Notes under the pieces: model-generated
The model's database searches: none
Told to the model about the DNA's origin: nothing
What the model saw: only the letters and a program-made list of their open reading frames with translations
Source: Gemella massiliensis
GTDB taxonomy: Bacteria > Bacillota > Bacilli > Staphylococcales > Gemellaceae
Length of the DNA stretch: 64,000 bases
Assembly (NCBI RefSeq): GCF_900120125.1
Contig: NZ_LT635545.1
Location: forward strand, 240,813 to 304,812
Reading direction: 5' to 3'
Position numbers and translations under genes: made by a program
Shown: positions 46,929 through 56,885 of the stretch, one piece after another
Position numbering within the stretch: position 1 is the first letter of the stretch
Layout of the letters: each line of letters opens with the position of its first letter

Positions 46929-47810
46929 CTAGTAATTTTCCCTTATTATTTTTTCCATATCATTTGGCAAAGGGCAGGTTATATCTATTTTATTTTTAGT
47001 TATCGGATGTTCAAACTGCAACTGTCTACAATGCAGTGCCTGTCGTTTTATCAGCTGTAAACTTCCTCCATACAACTCATCTCCTAAAAGAGTGTGTCCT
47101 ATATACTTCATATGAACTCTTATTTGATGAGTTCTTCCGGTAAAAAGTTGAAGTTTTACCAAACTGATATTTTTTTTGTTATAATATTTCACCAATTCAA
47201 AAAATGTCTTCGCATATTCCCCGTCTTCTGCCACTTCTCGTATAATTATACTATTTTTTTGCCGTTTTATATTAGCTTCTATAACTCCTTGTTCTTCGAC
47301 TTTACCTAAGACAAGTGCTAAATAAAACTTATTAATCTTCATTTTGCTGAATAAAGCATGAATATGTCTGTGCTTAGCTATCAATACCAATCCTGAAGTA
47401 TTTTTATCAAGTCTTGTTACTATATGTGGAATTGTTGTATATTTTTGCTCTTTAAAATAATAATTTACCCTTTCTAAAAGTGATTCATCTTCTTCATTAC
47501 GTGATGGTATAGAGGGGAGATTAATCTCTTTATTTACAATTAATAAATATTCGTCCTCATACATAATCTTCAGCGGTGAATCAATAAATCTTACTTGCTC
47601 GCTGAATTTTTCTCCGGGCAATGTAATTTCAACTTTATCACCTTTTTTCAGATTATAACGAACATTTTCTTCTTTTTTATTTACCTTAATACTCCCTCCA
47701 TTATCAAATTTTATGCGAGTTAATGTTTTTTTTGAAATATTATTGGTTAATAAAAAATCACGAAGCAGTTGTTTTTCTTCTACATTAAATTTTAAAACTA
47801 ACTTACTCAT
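46929..47810 (-). CDS. RluA/RluD family pseudouridine synthase
   Basis: 293 residues. The N-terminal S4-like domain (TRIKFDNGGSIKVNKK) is followed by the catalytic motif with Asp in HIVTRLDKNTSGLVLIAKH, and LFTGRTHQIRVHMKYIGHTL. It modifies uridines in 23S rRNA or tRNA; the exact site cannot be inferred. It overlaps nadK by 8 bp, a common pairing in Bacilli. Confidence 0.9.
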   Translation of the reverse strand: MSKLVLKFNVEEKQLLRDFLLTNNISKKTLTRIKFDNGGSIKVNKKEENVRYNLKKGDKVEITLPGEKFSEQVRFIDSPLKIMYEDEYLLIVNKEINLPSIPSRNEEDESLLERVNYYFKEQKYTTIPHIVTRLDKNTSGLVLIAKHRHIHALFSKMKINKFYLALVLGKVEEQGVIEANIKRQKNSIIIREVAEDGEYAKTFFELVKYYNKKNISLVKLQLFTGRTHQIRVHMKYIGHTLLGDELYGGSLQLIKRQALHCRQLQFEHPITKNKIDITCPLPNDMEKIIRENY

Positions 47811-48615
47811 CTCCGATAAACGATCTCTTTACTCTCTTCCAAAAATCAACATCATTATATCTAATAAAAGAAATTTTTTTGTCTTCTGCCAAAGTTATTT
47901 TTATTTTTGATACGGTGTTGTAATTAAAATCCATATAATCAACCCTTATTCTATGATCATCATATTCATTAGGTATAATAACAAGCTCATCATCTTTTGA
48001 TAAAATAATAGGATTACCTAATGTTCGATAAACTAGATTGTTTAGTGCCGCTATCTCGGTAACTTGAAATAAGTCCATCTGTGGATGAATGACCGCTCCC
48101 CCCAAACTTTTATTGTAAGCTGTTGAACCTGTGGGTGTACTGATACATAACCCATCTCCACGAAAATTTTCAAAATGTTCACCGTTAATATAAACTCTCG
48201 CCGCATAAGTTGAACCTGTCATGCTGTCAACGGTTACTTCATTTAATGAATAGTAATCGGCTATAAGGTTATTATCTTTACAATAAGCGTTAATCCTAAG
48301 AAGCGGATACTGATCAATCACGGGTTCAATTGACACCATATCATGAAAAATTTTTTCGAAATTTTGAACGGAATAATCCGTATAAAATCCTAAATGTCCG
48401 GTATGAATAGACAAAAATTTCACATCATTTACTATATCAACATATTTATTAAAGGTGCGAAGTACCGTTCCATCTCCACCCACTATAAATACATAATCTG
48501 GTGCTATTTTACTTTCTTCCATTCCGTTAAATAACAATAATCGCTTTAATTTAGTAGCTATTTCTTGCGACACGTCATCATCTCTTATCTCTACACTAAA
48601 TGTTCCCTTTAGCAT
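47803..48615 (-). CDS. nadK: NAD kinase
   Basis: 270 residues from the ATG at 48615 (MLKGTFSVEIRDDD), preceded by AAGGTGAGG. A GTG four codons upstream overlaps that SD. Motifs VGGDGTVLRTF and GDGLCISTPTGSTAYNKSLG are diagnostic. Makes NADP+ from NAD+. Overlaps ntdP at its 5' end by 20 bp and the pseudouridine synthase at its 3' end. Confidence 0.94.
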   Translation of the reverse strand: MLKGTFSVEIRDDDVSQEIATKLKRLLLFNGMEESKIAPDYVFIVGGDGTVLRTFNKYVDIVNDVKFLSIHTGHLGFYTDYSVQNFEKIFHDMVSIEPVIDQYPLLRINAYCKDNNLIADYYSLNEVTVDSMTGSTYAARVYINGEHFENFRGDGLCISTPTGSTAYNKSLGGAVIHPQMDLFQVTEIAALNNLVYRTLGNPIILSKDDELVIIPNEYDDHRIRVDYMDFNYNTVSKIKITLAEDKKISFIRYNDVDFWKRVKRSFIGDE

Positions 48616-49162
48616 CTTGCACCTCACCTTTTATTTTTTCATAGTTCTCCAACCAAATATTAACAAAATCCGGTGATAAAGCTCCCTGTTTTTTATCAAT
48701 CCAATCTTGTAATTTGTTAACATTATATTTCAAAATTTCATCAATCTTTTGCCCATATTTATAACGCTCTTTATTTTGGTTATATTCTTCTTCATCAAGT
48801 AAAAAATATTTCCCATCCGGATATTTTTTAATATCCAAGTCATAATCAATATACTTTACTCCGTCAACATCATAGATAAACGGACTGCTAAGGTTAGAAT
48901 AATAATGAACACCGTCTTCTCTAAACATACATATTATATTGAACCAACAATCATTGTGAAAGTACACAAGAGCCACTTCTTTTGTAACCCAAGTACGACC
49001 GTCACTTTCGGTTACAAGAGTTCTATTATTTGCTAATATTAAAACTTGTTCATCTGCTTCAAGAACAATATTTTTATGCCAAATTCTATGAATAGAGCCA
49101 TCATGCTTATAAGCAATTATTTTTACAATGTCACCCTTTTTGGGCTTCTCTCCAATATACAT
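48596..49162 (-). CDS. ntdP: DUF402 nucleoside tri-/diphosphatase (YgaC/NtdP-like)
   Basis: 188 residues from the ATG at 49162 (MYIGEKPKKGDIVKII), preceded by AAAGGAGG; an upstream in-frame start at 49177 overlaps this SD. DUF402 core: HRIWHKNIVLE, RTWVTKEVALVYFHNDCWFN, YIDYDLDIKKYPDG. The S. aureus homologue hydrolyses NTPs and NDPs. Same operon as nadK and the pseudouridine synthase. Confidence 0.85.
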   Translation of the reverse strand: MYIGEKPKKGDIVKIIAYKHDGSIHRIWHKNIVLEADEQVLILANNRTLVTESDGRTWVTKEVALVYFHNDCWFNIICMFREDGVHYYSNLSSPFIYDVDGVKYIDYDLDIKKYPDGKYFLLDEEEYNQNKERYKYGQKIDEILKYNVNKLQDWIDKKQGALSPDFVNIWLENYEKIKGEVQDAKGNI

Positions 49163-49177
49163 AGTGCCTCCTTTCAC

Positions 49178-49586
49178 TATTTTTTAACTTTTCCTTTTAA
49201 TTATATCATATTTTTTCTTTTATAGACTACTAAGATTTGTCACTTTTAAACTTTTTAAAACATTTTATGTACTACTATTTTCTCTTAATAAATCTCCTAA
49301 GCGTCTCTAAATAATTATTTTAATAGCCTTTTTCACGTTAGAAAATTAACTTTTTTTCAACATCGGTTAGATAATAAAGTATTTTCAAAAGATAAAAAAC
49401 CGAGATTTTTAGGATACATCCCGCTATTTTGAATTTTTCGGATAGTTGTATATAAGTGCAGCCTCCTTTAATTAAGTTTGTATATTTCTATTTTATTTTC
49501 ATTTATCAATTTCATTAAAAATTGCCCTCAAAACTTGTCCAAGTTTTGAGGGCTAGTCATATTTTTCACTTTTTTAATTTGTATTT
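49178..49586. other. AT-rich gap
   Basis: Contains the upstream region of ntdP and, at the far end, the terminator of the helicase gene. No ORF, repeat or RNA gene was recognised. Confidence 0.5.
49524..49553 (-). terminator. Terminator of the PLD-helicase gene
   Basis: GCCCTCAAAACTTG / CAAGTTTTGAGGGC, a 14-bp perfect stem with a 2-nt gap, followed on the minus strand by AATTTTTAA. Confidence 0.88.
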
Positions 49587-52394
49587 TTACACCTTATCTC
49601 TTGTAAAATATTCATAAATATCTTCTCTTATCGGTGTTAATATTTTGTAGTAAAACTGAATTACAGTATCTTTACTTTTTTGTCTATGTACTAATTTCGG
49701 GCTTCCTATTGTTTTCATTTCTCCTAAAAAGTAGAATACTCTTGCACTGTCTTTATCGTCTTTGTTTTTTCTCATAAAGAGATAAATTTTCGTATTCTTA
49801 TTATAAAAATACTCACATTCTTTTGAATTAAGATTTCTTCTCGGTTTCGACATTGAAGTAAATCTATTATCAGGGAGAAAGCCATGTGTGTAATCATGAT
49901 TAAATGAATTTTCATCAATATCATAGTTAATAAACACCGGCAATGTTTTGGTTTGTTCGTCATATTTATATCCCCCTATTGCTAAAGGCACATAATTAAT
50001 ACTCCATGAAAAAAGTTTACAAATATCTTCAAAGCTGTATTTTTCATAAAGAACAAAATTGGTGTCATTATATAATTTATTTTTATATTTTTCATTGTAT
50101 ATATAAATCCCATAATCTACCAGCTCTGTAATTAACTTTTTAAAAATTTCCGAACTTAACTCCGTTTTAAATTCTTTTGAAATTTTCAGCATTTTTTCTT
50201 TTTCATCTAAAAATATACAATCGCTAAATTTCTTTTTCGTAACACTACTGGTCACAAAATTATTTGTTAATATTTTTTTGCTTACTTCCAATTCGTAGTC
50301 CGCAATAAACTTATTATAATCGTCAAACATTATCTTTTTGAAACTACATTCTATACTTTCAGTTTTTGTTAAAAGTAATTTTAATATTTGTAATTCCTCT
50401 ATTTTTTTACTTAAAATTAAATTTTTTGATATAAAACTCAGCATATTTTCTTGAGTTTTAGTTAATTTATTTTTATATTTATAGTTCGGTTCCTTTTTGG
50501 ACAAAAATGTGTAATAACTTCCGGCTACTTCAAATATCTTTCTTATATCAAAATTGTTGTCAAAATCATAATATGCAGGAATTTTTCCCAGTTTATTTTT
50601 CAACAAAAAATATTCATCAGTTATTAAATGCCAAGTGTTTAATTTTACACTATCTATTGATTTATATATATGTTGCTTAGAAATATTATCAAAGTGAATT
50701 GTTGATGTCCCCGGTAAATATCTCGTACCTTGAGCAAGAAAACGACGAATATTGTCTTTATCATAACTGTTATCTCCGGAAAGTGCTACCGGTATTAAAA
50801 AATTATTTTTATAATTCGCAATAAAATCAACTATAACGACAAAATTTTTAAGGGCTGCTTTTCTTAAGCCCCGCCCTAGCTGTTGAACAAAAATAATCGC
50901 ACTTTGTGTAGGACGAAGCATAACAATCTGATTTATTTCCGGAATATCAACTCCCTCGTTAAAAATATCAACTGTAAAAATATAATCTAAGATTTCTCCA
51001 TTATCACTTACAAGTTTGTTAATTTCTTCTTCACGTTTTTTAATACTGTCATCACCGGTCAAATAAGAAGTTTTATATCCTTTTTTATTAAATTTTCCTG
51101 ATAATTCTTTTGCTTCTTTTTTTGTTGAGCAAAAAATCAAACCTTTTACCCTTTTTCCTGAGTACCCATAATAACTTATTTTGTTAATAATATGATTCAC
51201 TCTCTCATCTGTTACAAGTTTATTAAAATCAGTAAAATCATCTAGACCTTTTCCATTAACGATTAAATCACTAATACCAAAATAATGGAAAGGGCAAAGT
51301 AAGTTTTGCTCCAACGCCTCCTGAAGTCTTATTTCATAAACAATATTATTATCAAACAAATCATAGATATTAAATCCATCCGTCCTATCCGGGCTTGCCG
51401 TCATTCCTAAGAAAAATCTCGGTTCAAAATATTCTAAAATTCGTAAGTAACTTTTTGCTCCGGCTCTATGAACTTCATCTATAATTATTTCATCAAAATG
51501 TTTCTTACTAAAACCGGATAGCACTTCTTCTTTCGATAAAGTTTGCACCGTTGAAAAAATAAAATCCGCTTCTAATTTTTTACTGGTTCCACTAAGAAGC
51601 CCATATGTTTTAGTATTTCCAAAAATAATTTTGAATGTTTCAAGAGCTTTTTGGGCAATTTGCTCCCTATGCACTACAAATAGTATCCTTCCCGCCTTTA
51701 CACTTTTCATTGCAAAAGCGGCAGCATAAGTTTTTCCTGTCCCTGTAGCTGAAATCAAAAGTGCTCTTGTACTATTTTTACGTATATTGAAAAAATTTCT
51801 TATAAAATTTTCCTGCATTTTATTTGGGATTATAACTTTTGGCTTTAGAGAATTTTTTTCTTTATCTACCATTTTATATTCCAAATACTGATTTTTATAT
51901 TTATTTTGTATACTTGTGTAATCAGTGGCATTTTTCCATAAATTACTAAATTCCGTCAAAATTTCTGCGACTAAAGAATTATTATCTTCTATCAAAGTGT
52001 TCCACTCTTTATTCGTTGTTAAGGCATTAATAGTAAGGTTTGCACTTCCTAACAACACTCTCCATCCATCTTCATACTTAAATAAATATCCTTTGGTATG
52101 AAATCCTATTTTATTAGTTTCAATATCAAAGATTTTTAATTCTATATTTTTAAATTTTTCTAATTTATCCAATACTTTTGGAGAATTAAAATATAAATAA
52201 TTTGTTGTTAAAATTTTACCATGAATATTTTTTTCTTCTAAATTTTTTAATATTTGAAGTAACCCGGTTAAGCCGCTTTCTGAAATAAATGCTACACTGA
52301 AAATAAATTCTGAACACCCATCTAATTCTCTTTCCAATGTGCTTAGTACCTTTTTGGCATTCAAATGATCATTATATATAAAAGTATTTTTCAT
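49587..52394 (-). CDS. PLD nuclease-SF2 helicase-DUF3427 protein
   Basis: 935 residues. The N-terminal HKD (phospholipase D-type) domain has the motif HTKGYLFKYEDGWRVLLGSA (about 99-118). An SF2 helicase core follows, with Walker A ISATGTGKTYAAAFA (about 212), DEVH, the FCSTKKEAKELS region and motif VI QQLGRGLRKA (about 505). The long C-terminal part is DUF3427. Proteins of this build occur sporadically in bacteria and are often near defence or restriction genes, but no biochemical role is settled. It follows folP by 5 bp and has its own terminator. No partner gene is adjacent. Confidence 0.8.
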   Translation of the reverse strand: MKNTFIYNDHLNAKKVLSTLERELDGCSEFIFSVAFISESGLTGLLQILKNLEEKNIHGKILTTNYLYFNSPKVLDKLEKFKNIELKIFDIETNKIGFHTKGYLFKYEDGWRVLLGSANLTINALTTNKEWNTLIEDNNSLVAEILTEFSNLWKNATDYTSIQNKYKNQYLEYKMVDKEKNSLKPKVIIPNKMQENFIRNFFNIRKNSTRALLISATGTGKTYAAAFAMKSVKAGRILFVVHREQIAQKALETFKIIFGNTKTYGLLSGTSKKLEADFIFSTVQTLSKEEVLSGFSKKHFDEIIIDEVHRAGAKSYLRILEYFEPRFFLGMTASPDRTDGFNIYDLFDNNIVYEIRLQEALEQNLLCPFHYFGISDLIVNGKGLDDFTDFNKLVTDERVNHIINKISYYGYSGKRVKGLIFCSTKKEAKELSGKFNKKGYKTSYLTGDDSIKKREEEINKLVSDNGEILDYIFTVDIFNEGVDIPEINQIVMLRPTQSAIIFVQQLGRGLRKAALKNFVVIVDFIANYKNNFLIPVALSGDNSYDKDNIRRFLAQGTRYLPGTSTIHFDNISKQHIYKSIDSVKLNTWHLITDEYFLLKNKLGKIPAYYDFDNNFDIRKIFEVAGSYYTFLSKKEPNYKYKNKLTKTQENMLSFISKNLILSKKIEELQILKLLLTKTESIECSFKKIMFDDYNKFIADYELEVSKKILTNNFVTSSVTKKKFSDCIFLDEKEKMLKISKEFKTELSSEIFKKLITELVDYGIYIYNEKYKNKLYNDTNFVLYEKYSFEDICKLFSWSINYVPLAIGGYKYDEQTKTLPVFINYDIDENSFNHDYTHGFLPDNRFTSMSKPRRNLNSKECEYFYNKNTKIYLFMRKNKDDKDSARVFYFLGEMKTIGSPKLVHRQKSKDTVIQFYYKILTPIREDIYEYFTRDKV

Positions 52395-52399
52395 ATGCT

Positions 52400-53203
52400 T
52401 TATCCATTTATTTTTTCATAAGTCAACACAGCTTCTTTCATAATTTTCACATTATGAACCCGTACTATCCTTGCACCACGTCTTAGTGATTCAATGGATA
52501 AAACGGCACTTACTACATCTCTATCTTTAGGATTTGTATTCCCACCTAAAATGTAATCTGTCGTTCTTTTTCTACTAACAGCGTACAAAATTTCACAATT
52601 CAAAGAAGACAATAGACTAAGATTTTTTGTGATAGTTAAATTAGCTTCCGCAGTTTTCCCGAATCCCATGCCCGGATCAACTATAATATTATCTTTTTTC
52701 ACACCAGCATTTAGACAAATATCAACACTTTCTCCCAATTCTTTTACTACTTGTTCTATTTCCTTAGTTTCCTCTACACCTCCATTGTGCATCACAATAA
52801 TCGGAATATCATATTTTGCAGCGATTTGTGCCATATTGCTATTTTTCGCTCCATTAACATCATTAAGAATATCAACCCCTTGCTTTATCATATACTCTGC
52901 AACATTTTCTTTATAAGTATCTACGCTAAAACAAACATTAGGAAATTCTTTTCTTAAAGTAGGAAAAATGCTCTCCAATCTCTTTATCTCCTCTTTCTCC
53001 GACACAACAACCGCTCCCGGTCTGGTAGATTCCGCTCCAATATCAATAATATCCGCTCCGTCTTCAATCATTTTTTTTACCTGTTCTTTTGCACAATTAA
53101 CGTCAAAAAAATCTCCACCGTCCGAAAAAGAATCAGGTGTAAAATTTAAAATCCCCATTATTAAATATTTTTTTTCATTTAAAAGTTTTCTTAATTTACT
53201 CAT
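52400..53203 (-). CDS. folP: Dihydropteroate synthase
   Basis: 267 residues from the ATG at 53203 (MSKLRKLLNEKKYLIMGILN). The signatures MGILNFTPDSFSDGGDF and DIIDIGAESTRPGA, IIVDPGMGFGK and AVSRKRTTDYILGG are present. It condenses p-aminobenzoate with the pterin pyrophosphate and is the sulfonamide target. SD is weak (AGAGTGGG); a GTG four codons upstream is possible. Divergent from folC. Confidence 0.94.
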   Translation of the reverse strand: MSKLRKLLNEKKYLIMGILNFTPDSFSDGGDFFDVNCAKEQVKKMIEDGADIIDIGAESTRPGAVVVSEKEEIKRLESIFPTLRKEFPNVCFSVDTYKENVAEYMIKQGVDILNDVNGAKNSNMAQIAAKYDIPIIVMHNGGVEETKEIEQVVKELGESVDICLNAGVKKDNIIVDPGMGFGKTAEANLTITKNLSLLSSLNCEILYAVSRKRTTDYILGGNTNPKDRDVVSAVLSIESLRRGARIVRVHNVKIMKEAVLTYEKING

Positions 53204-53232
53204 TATATTACCCACTCTTTTTATTTTTTATA

Positions 53233-53276
53233 ATTATAACACTCATCTACATTAAAATAAAGATGAGTGCTTTTTT
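53233..53276. promoter_or_regulatory. folP extended -10 promoter with overlapping inverted repeat
   Basis: Minus strand TGTTATAAT (53233-53241) lies directly against the inverted repeat CACTCATCT / AGATGAGTG (53240-53248 and 53261-53269). In the plus direction the same repeat is followed by CTTTTTT, a terminator shape upstream of folC. It could be an operator or an antisense terminator. Confidence 0.45.
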
Positions 53277-53406
53277 ACAACATATCAACACAACCCTTTC
53301 TTTACTTTTTTTACTTACTGTTATAAAATTATTCTATAATATTTTTTACATTGGCAGGCAAGAATTTATTCTCTTCTTCCCGGACAATTATATTAGGAGA
53401 ATTATT

Positions 53407-54840
53407 ATGATTAATAACTGTAAATTAAAATATAAAAACTTTTTAGAAAAAAATAATTTAAAAGATGAAAATAATATCTTTGAACTTTTTGATAAGTTTG
53501 AACTTGATGAAATACTAAAAAAATTAGAAACATTTAATAAAAATATAACTATTGATTATGTTACAGAAATTATTTGTGAAGAGTTACTGATAACTTCTTC
53601 ATATAAAATTGAGCGCTCCGGTATGAAACTGGGGCTTCATCGTATGAAAAAAATATTAGGACTATTTAATAATCCGGAAAAAAGCCTTAATATTATCCAT
53701 GTTGCCGGAACAAACGGCAAAGGCTCAACCTGTTCATACCTTAAAGATATTTTGAAAATCAAATATCGTGTAGGTTTATACACAAGCCCCGGTATGCTTA
53801 GTTTTAACGATCGTATTCGTATTAATGATAAATTTATACCTTATAAAAGAGCATTTGAACTGTTTAAACTTGTAGAAAAAACTTGGTCTGATAATAACCC
53901 ACATTCAACCGATAACTTATCATTCTTTGAAATTATAACTACAGTTGCTATCCTTTATTTTAAAGAACAAGGTACAGATTTTGTTATTATGGAAGTTGGG
54001 CTTGGTGGACGTTTTGACGGTACAAATATTTTTGAAAAAAAACTACTATCCGTTATTACAAAAATTAGTCTGGATCATACAAATATCCTTGGTAATACTT
54101 TAGAAGAAATTGCCTTTGAAAAAGCCGGAATTATCCAAAAAAATGATAATGTAATTATTTACCCTTCTTCTAATTCGATCGAAATGGTTATTAAAAATAT
54201 TTGCAAAGAAAAAAATGCTACATTAACTATTTTAAATACTAAAGATATTCAAATAAAAAGCATTCATGCTCATGGAAACGAATTTAATTACAAAAATAAA
54301 ACCTACTCTACTAAAATGATAGGAGAACATCAAATTTATAACTGTTCACTCGCTCTACTCGTACTGGAAAACTTACAGCAAAGAAAAATAATAGATATAG
54401 ATTTTAACACTATTTCTCGTGCTGTAGCTACCTCAAACTGGGCAGGTAGACTTGAGTGGATAAGAGAAAATATTTTATTAGACGGTGCCCATAATAATGA
54501 CGGAGTAAATAGTTTAGTAAATTATTTAAAAATGGTTAAATTCCCTAAATTAAAAATTCTTCTGGGAATTTTAGAAGATAAAGACTATTCTTCTATGATA
54601 GAAATAATAAAAACTATTCCTGCAGAATTTTTCATTACAAAAGTTCCTATTGCAATAAAAGAATCCAATCTTAACAGTTTAGTTAATGCTTTTGATACCA
54701 CCTTTATTACAAAGTTTGAAGATTATGAACAAGCATTAGCCAACTTAGTACCAAACCTGAAAAATGACGAAATACTTCTTATAACAGGGTCTTTATATCT
54801 CATCTCAGCGGTAAGAAGTGAAATAATTGACCATTATTAA
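53407..54840 (+). CDS. folC: Folylpolyglutamate/dihydrofolate synthase
   Basis: 477 residues from the ATG at 53407 (MINNCKLKYKNFLEKN), preceded by TAGGAG. The P-loop HVAGTNGKGSTCSYLK is at about residue 100, VMEVGLGGRFDGTNIF and LLDGAHNNDGVNSL follow. Typical FolC proteins reach the P-loop near residue 45-50, so about 50 extra residues (Asn/Lys/Leu rich) precede the domain here. The longer frame back to 53263 has no SD and is rejected. Adds glutamate to folates. Confidence 0.9.
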   Translation: MINNCKLKYKNFLEKNNLKDENNIFELFDKFELDEILKKLETFNKNITIDYVTEIICEELLITSSYKIERSGMKLGLHRMKKILGLFNNPEKSLNIIHVAGTNGKGSTCSYLKDILKIKYRVGLYTSPGMLSFNDRIRINDKFIPYKRAFELFKLVEKTWSDNNPHSTDNLSFFEIITTVAILYFKEQGTDFVIMEVGLGGRFDGTNIFEKKLLSVITKISLDHTNILGNTLEEIAFEKAGIIQKNDNVIIYPSSNSIEMVIKNICKEKNATLTILNTKDIQIKSIHAHGNEFNYKNKTYSTKMIGEHQIYNCSLALLVLENLQQRKIIDIDFNTISRAVATSNWAGRLEWIRENILLDGAHNNDGVNSLVNYLKMVKFPKLKILLGILEDKDYSSMIEIIKTIPAEFFITKVPIAIKESNLNSLVNAFDTTFITKFEDYEQALANLVPNLKNDEILLITGSLYLISAVRSEIIDHY

Positions 54841-54876
54841 AAGTATATTATTTTATACAAGTAAGGAGTGTTTATT

Positions 54877-55773
54877 ATGAATAATACAAAAAAAAGTTTA
54901 ATTGCTATTTTAATTTGTTATTTATCATGGGGAGTTTTTCCCGTCTATTTCAAATTATTAAAAAACATTGATGCTTATGAAGTTTTGTCACATCGAATAA
55001 TTTGGTCTTTTGTTTTTATGTTGTTTATCGTTCTAATTTCAAAAAATAAAAAAAGAATATTTAAAGAAATTTTAAAATTATGGAAAGATAAGAAAAAATT
55101 CATACTTTTAGTTATAGCCGCTATTCTCATTACAATTAACTGGCTAACCTACATTATTGCTGTTAATACAAATCATGTACTGGAAGCAAGTTTCGGTTAC
55201 TACTTAAATCCAATAGTGACAATTATCCTAGCTGTTATATTTTTAAAAGAGCATCTCAGTCGTACTCAAATTATAGCTTGTATTTGTGTCGGCATATCAT
55301 TATTATATTTATTTATATCTTTAGGGTCACTTCCTTGGATTTCTATAATGCTCGCACTAACTTTCGGTTTATATAGCCTGTGTAAAAAGAAAATTGTTAT
55401 TAGCCCTAAAGCTAGCCTGTTAGTAGAAACTGTAATTGTTTTCCCAATAGCACTTATTTATATTTCATACTTAACAATAAATAATAACTTAACTTTCTAT
55501 ACTGACGGTACTATGACTATTATCTGGATTTTACTTTCCGGTGCTATAACTGCAGTACCGCTTATGCTTTTTGCTAAAGGTGCCAACCATATACCGCTGT
55601 ATTTATTAGGAATACTTCAATACATTCCACCATCAATGCAATTTCTTATAGGAATCTTCGTTTATGGAGAAGCTCTTAGCATTGAAAAACTCATTTCATT
55701 CATAATAATTTGGATAGCCGTTATTGTGTTTTGTTACTCAACTGTCCAATCATTCAAAAATAAAAATATATAA
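54877..55773 (+). CDS. rarD: EamA family transporter RarD
   Basis: 298 residues from the ATG at 54877 (MNNTKKSLIAILICYLSWGV), preceded by AAGGAG. Ten predicted TM helices. RarD-type markers are LLKNIDAYEVLSHRIIWS, NTNHVLEASFGYYLNP and the C-terminal LLGILQYIPPSMQFLIGIFV. An inner-membrane permease of the drug/metabolite superfamily with unknown substrate (chloramphenicol resistance in some relatives). Follows folC by 36 bp. Confidence 0.88.
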   Translation: MNNTKKSLIAILICYLSWGVFPVYFKLLKNIDAYEVLSHRIIWSFVFMLFIVLISKNKKRIFKEILKLWKDKKKFILLVIAAILITINWLTYIIAVNTNHVLEASFGYYLNPIVTIILAVIFLKEHLSRTQIIACICVGISLLYLFISLGSLPWISIMLALTFGLYSLCKKKIVISPKASLLVETVIVFPIALIYISYLTINNNLTFYTDGTMTIIWILLSGAITAVPLMLFAKGANHIPLYLLGILQYIPPSMQFLIGIFVYGEALSIEKLISFIIIWIAVIVFCYSTVQSFKNKNI

Positions 55774-55781
55774 TAAACTAA

Positions 55782-55862
55782 AAAGCTGATTATCCGGTAA
55801 CTAAATTCATACAATGTTCGAAAACATCTCATTGATTTATTACTAATTAATCAGCTTTAATA
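55782..55862. terminator. Bidirectional terminator between rarD and TSUP gene 1
   Basis: AAAGCTGATTA / TAATCAGCTTT, 11 bp, with a long 55-nt loop containing a smaller GTTCGAAAAC hairpin. Confidence 0.5.
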
Positions 55863-55868
55863 TATTCA

Positions 55869-56756
55869 CTAAACTATTTTTTGATGATTTTTAAATCCTT
55901 TCCTTAACATCATAATACCTGTATAAATTACTACAACAATAATTATCCATATCAAACTGTCTACTGATAATGATTTAACAAACTGGTATCCTATAAACAC
56001 TCCGACTATTCCACCGATAGCTAGTCCCAGTGTCCCTTTTCTTGGATACATACCTTCTTTAATAAATTTTGGAGATCCCATTGCCATTAAGGCGGCACAT
56101 GAACCCATCATAATCGGAAAAGCAACTTTTGGATTTAATCCCAATAGTGATACCATTGCTAAGCACGGTGCATACAACCCCACACCTGCCATCGTCAATG
56201 CTCCAAAAATAATATTTCCTACAATACCGATAATTAAAGCTATACCGGTTAAATTAACCGCCGTATTATTTTCTCCCAATAACGCCAACCAACCTATCTT
56301 TTTGGCAAACATTAAAAATGCTGTTATCAATAAGGCAAATCCCATTACAATTTGTATTTTATATTCAGGTAATTTTGTTACTATACGTCCTCCCACCAAT
56401 GCACCGACAACTGCCGCTATAATTAAGGATAACAATGTAACTGCACCGACCTCGACATTTGAAATAAATAAAAATGCTTCAATTAAAACCGGTACAACAC
56501 TCGCTATGTTTAACATCCCGGGTAATAATCTATTGTTTTTTATAAAACCTGTCAACTGTGATGCTAATGTTATTGTTGAAAAATTTCCTATCCCAAGCAC
56601 ATCAAAAAAATTCGTAATAATACCTATTACAAATCCTAAAATCGGATTAGAGTTATCCGGTTCATTCCAGTTTTTTATAATGTCTTGCGCCCAAATCACA
56701 ACATAATATACCGCCGCTAACGACAATAAACCTAACAATATTACTACTAAACTCAT
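55869..56756 (-). CDS. TSUP (TauE/SafE) family transporter, paralogue 1
   Basis: 295 residues, about eight TM helices, DUF81/TauE-SafE fold. Shares with its two neighbours the blocks GRIVTKLPE(Y/K)KIQIVMGFAL, AGVGLYAPCLAMVSLLG and FPIMMGSCAALMA. TSUP members export or import small anions such as sulfite, sulfoacetate and organic acids. Third copy from the prd genes and separated from copy 2 by a terminator. The SD (AAAGGAGAGG) is strong, so it may have its own promoter. Confidence 0.88.
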   Translation of the reverse strand: MSLVVILLGLLSLAAVYYVVIWAQDIIKNWNEPDNSNPILGFVIGIITNFFDVLGIGNFSTITLASQLTGFIKNNRLLPGMLNIASVVPVLIEAFLFISNVEVGAVTLLSLIIAAVVGALVGGRIVTKLPEYKIQIVMGFALLITAFLMFAKKIGWLALLGENNTAVNLTGIALIIGIVGNIIFGALTMAGVGLYAPCLAMVSLLGLNPKVAFPIMMGSCAALMAMGSPKFIKEGMYPRKGTLGLAIGGIVGVFIGYQFVKSLSVDSLIWIIIVVVIYTGIMMLRKGFKNHQKIV

Positions 56757-56885
56757 ATAACCTCTCCTTTAATATATTAATGAATACCCTTGCAAATAAA
56801 TATTATATTATATTTATTATTATTTGTAAAGTTTAATCGAAAAAATATTTTACTTTTTTTCTATATTTTTTTGTAAATTTGTTAT

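Noticed and set aside
53263..53406. 48-codon hydrophobic extension of FolC as a signal or membrane anchor
   Set aside because: No SD at 53263, and the sequence covers the promoter region; the ATG at 53407 has TAGGAG.
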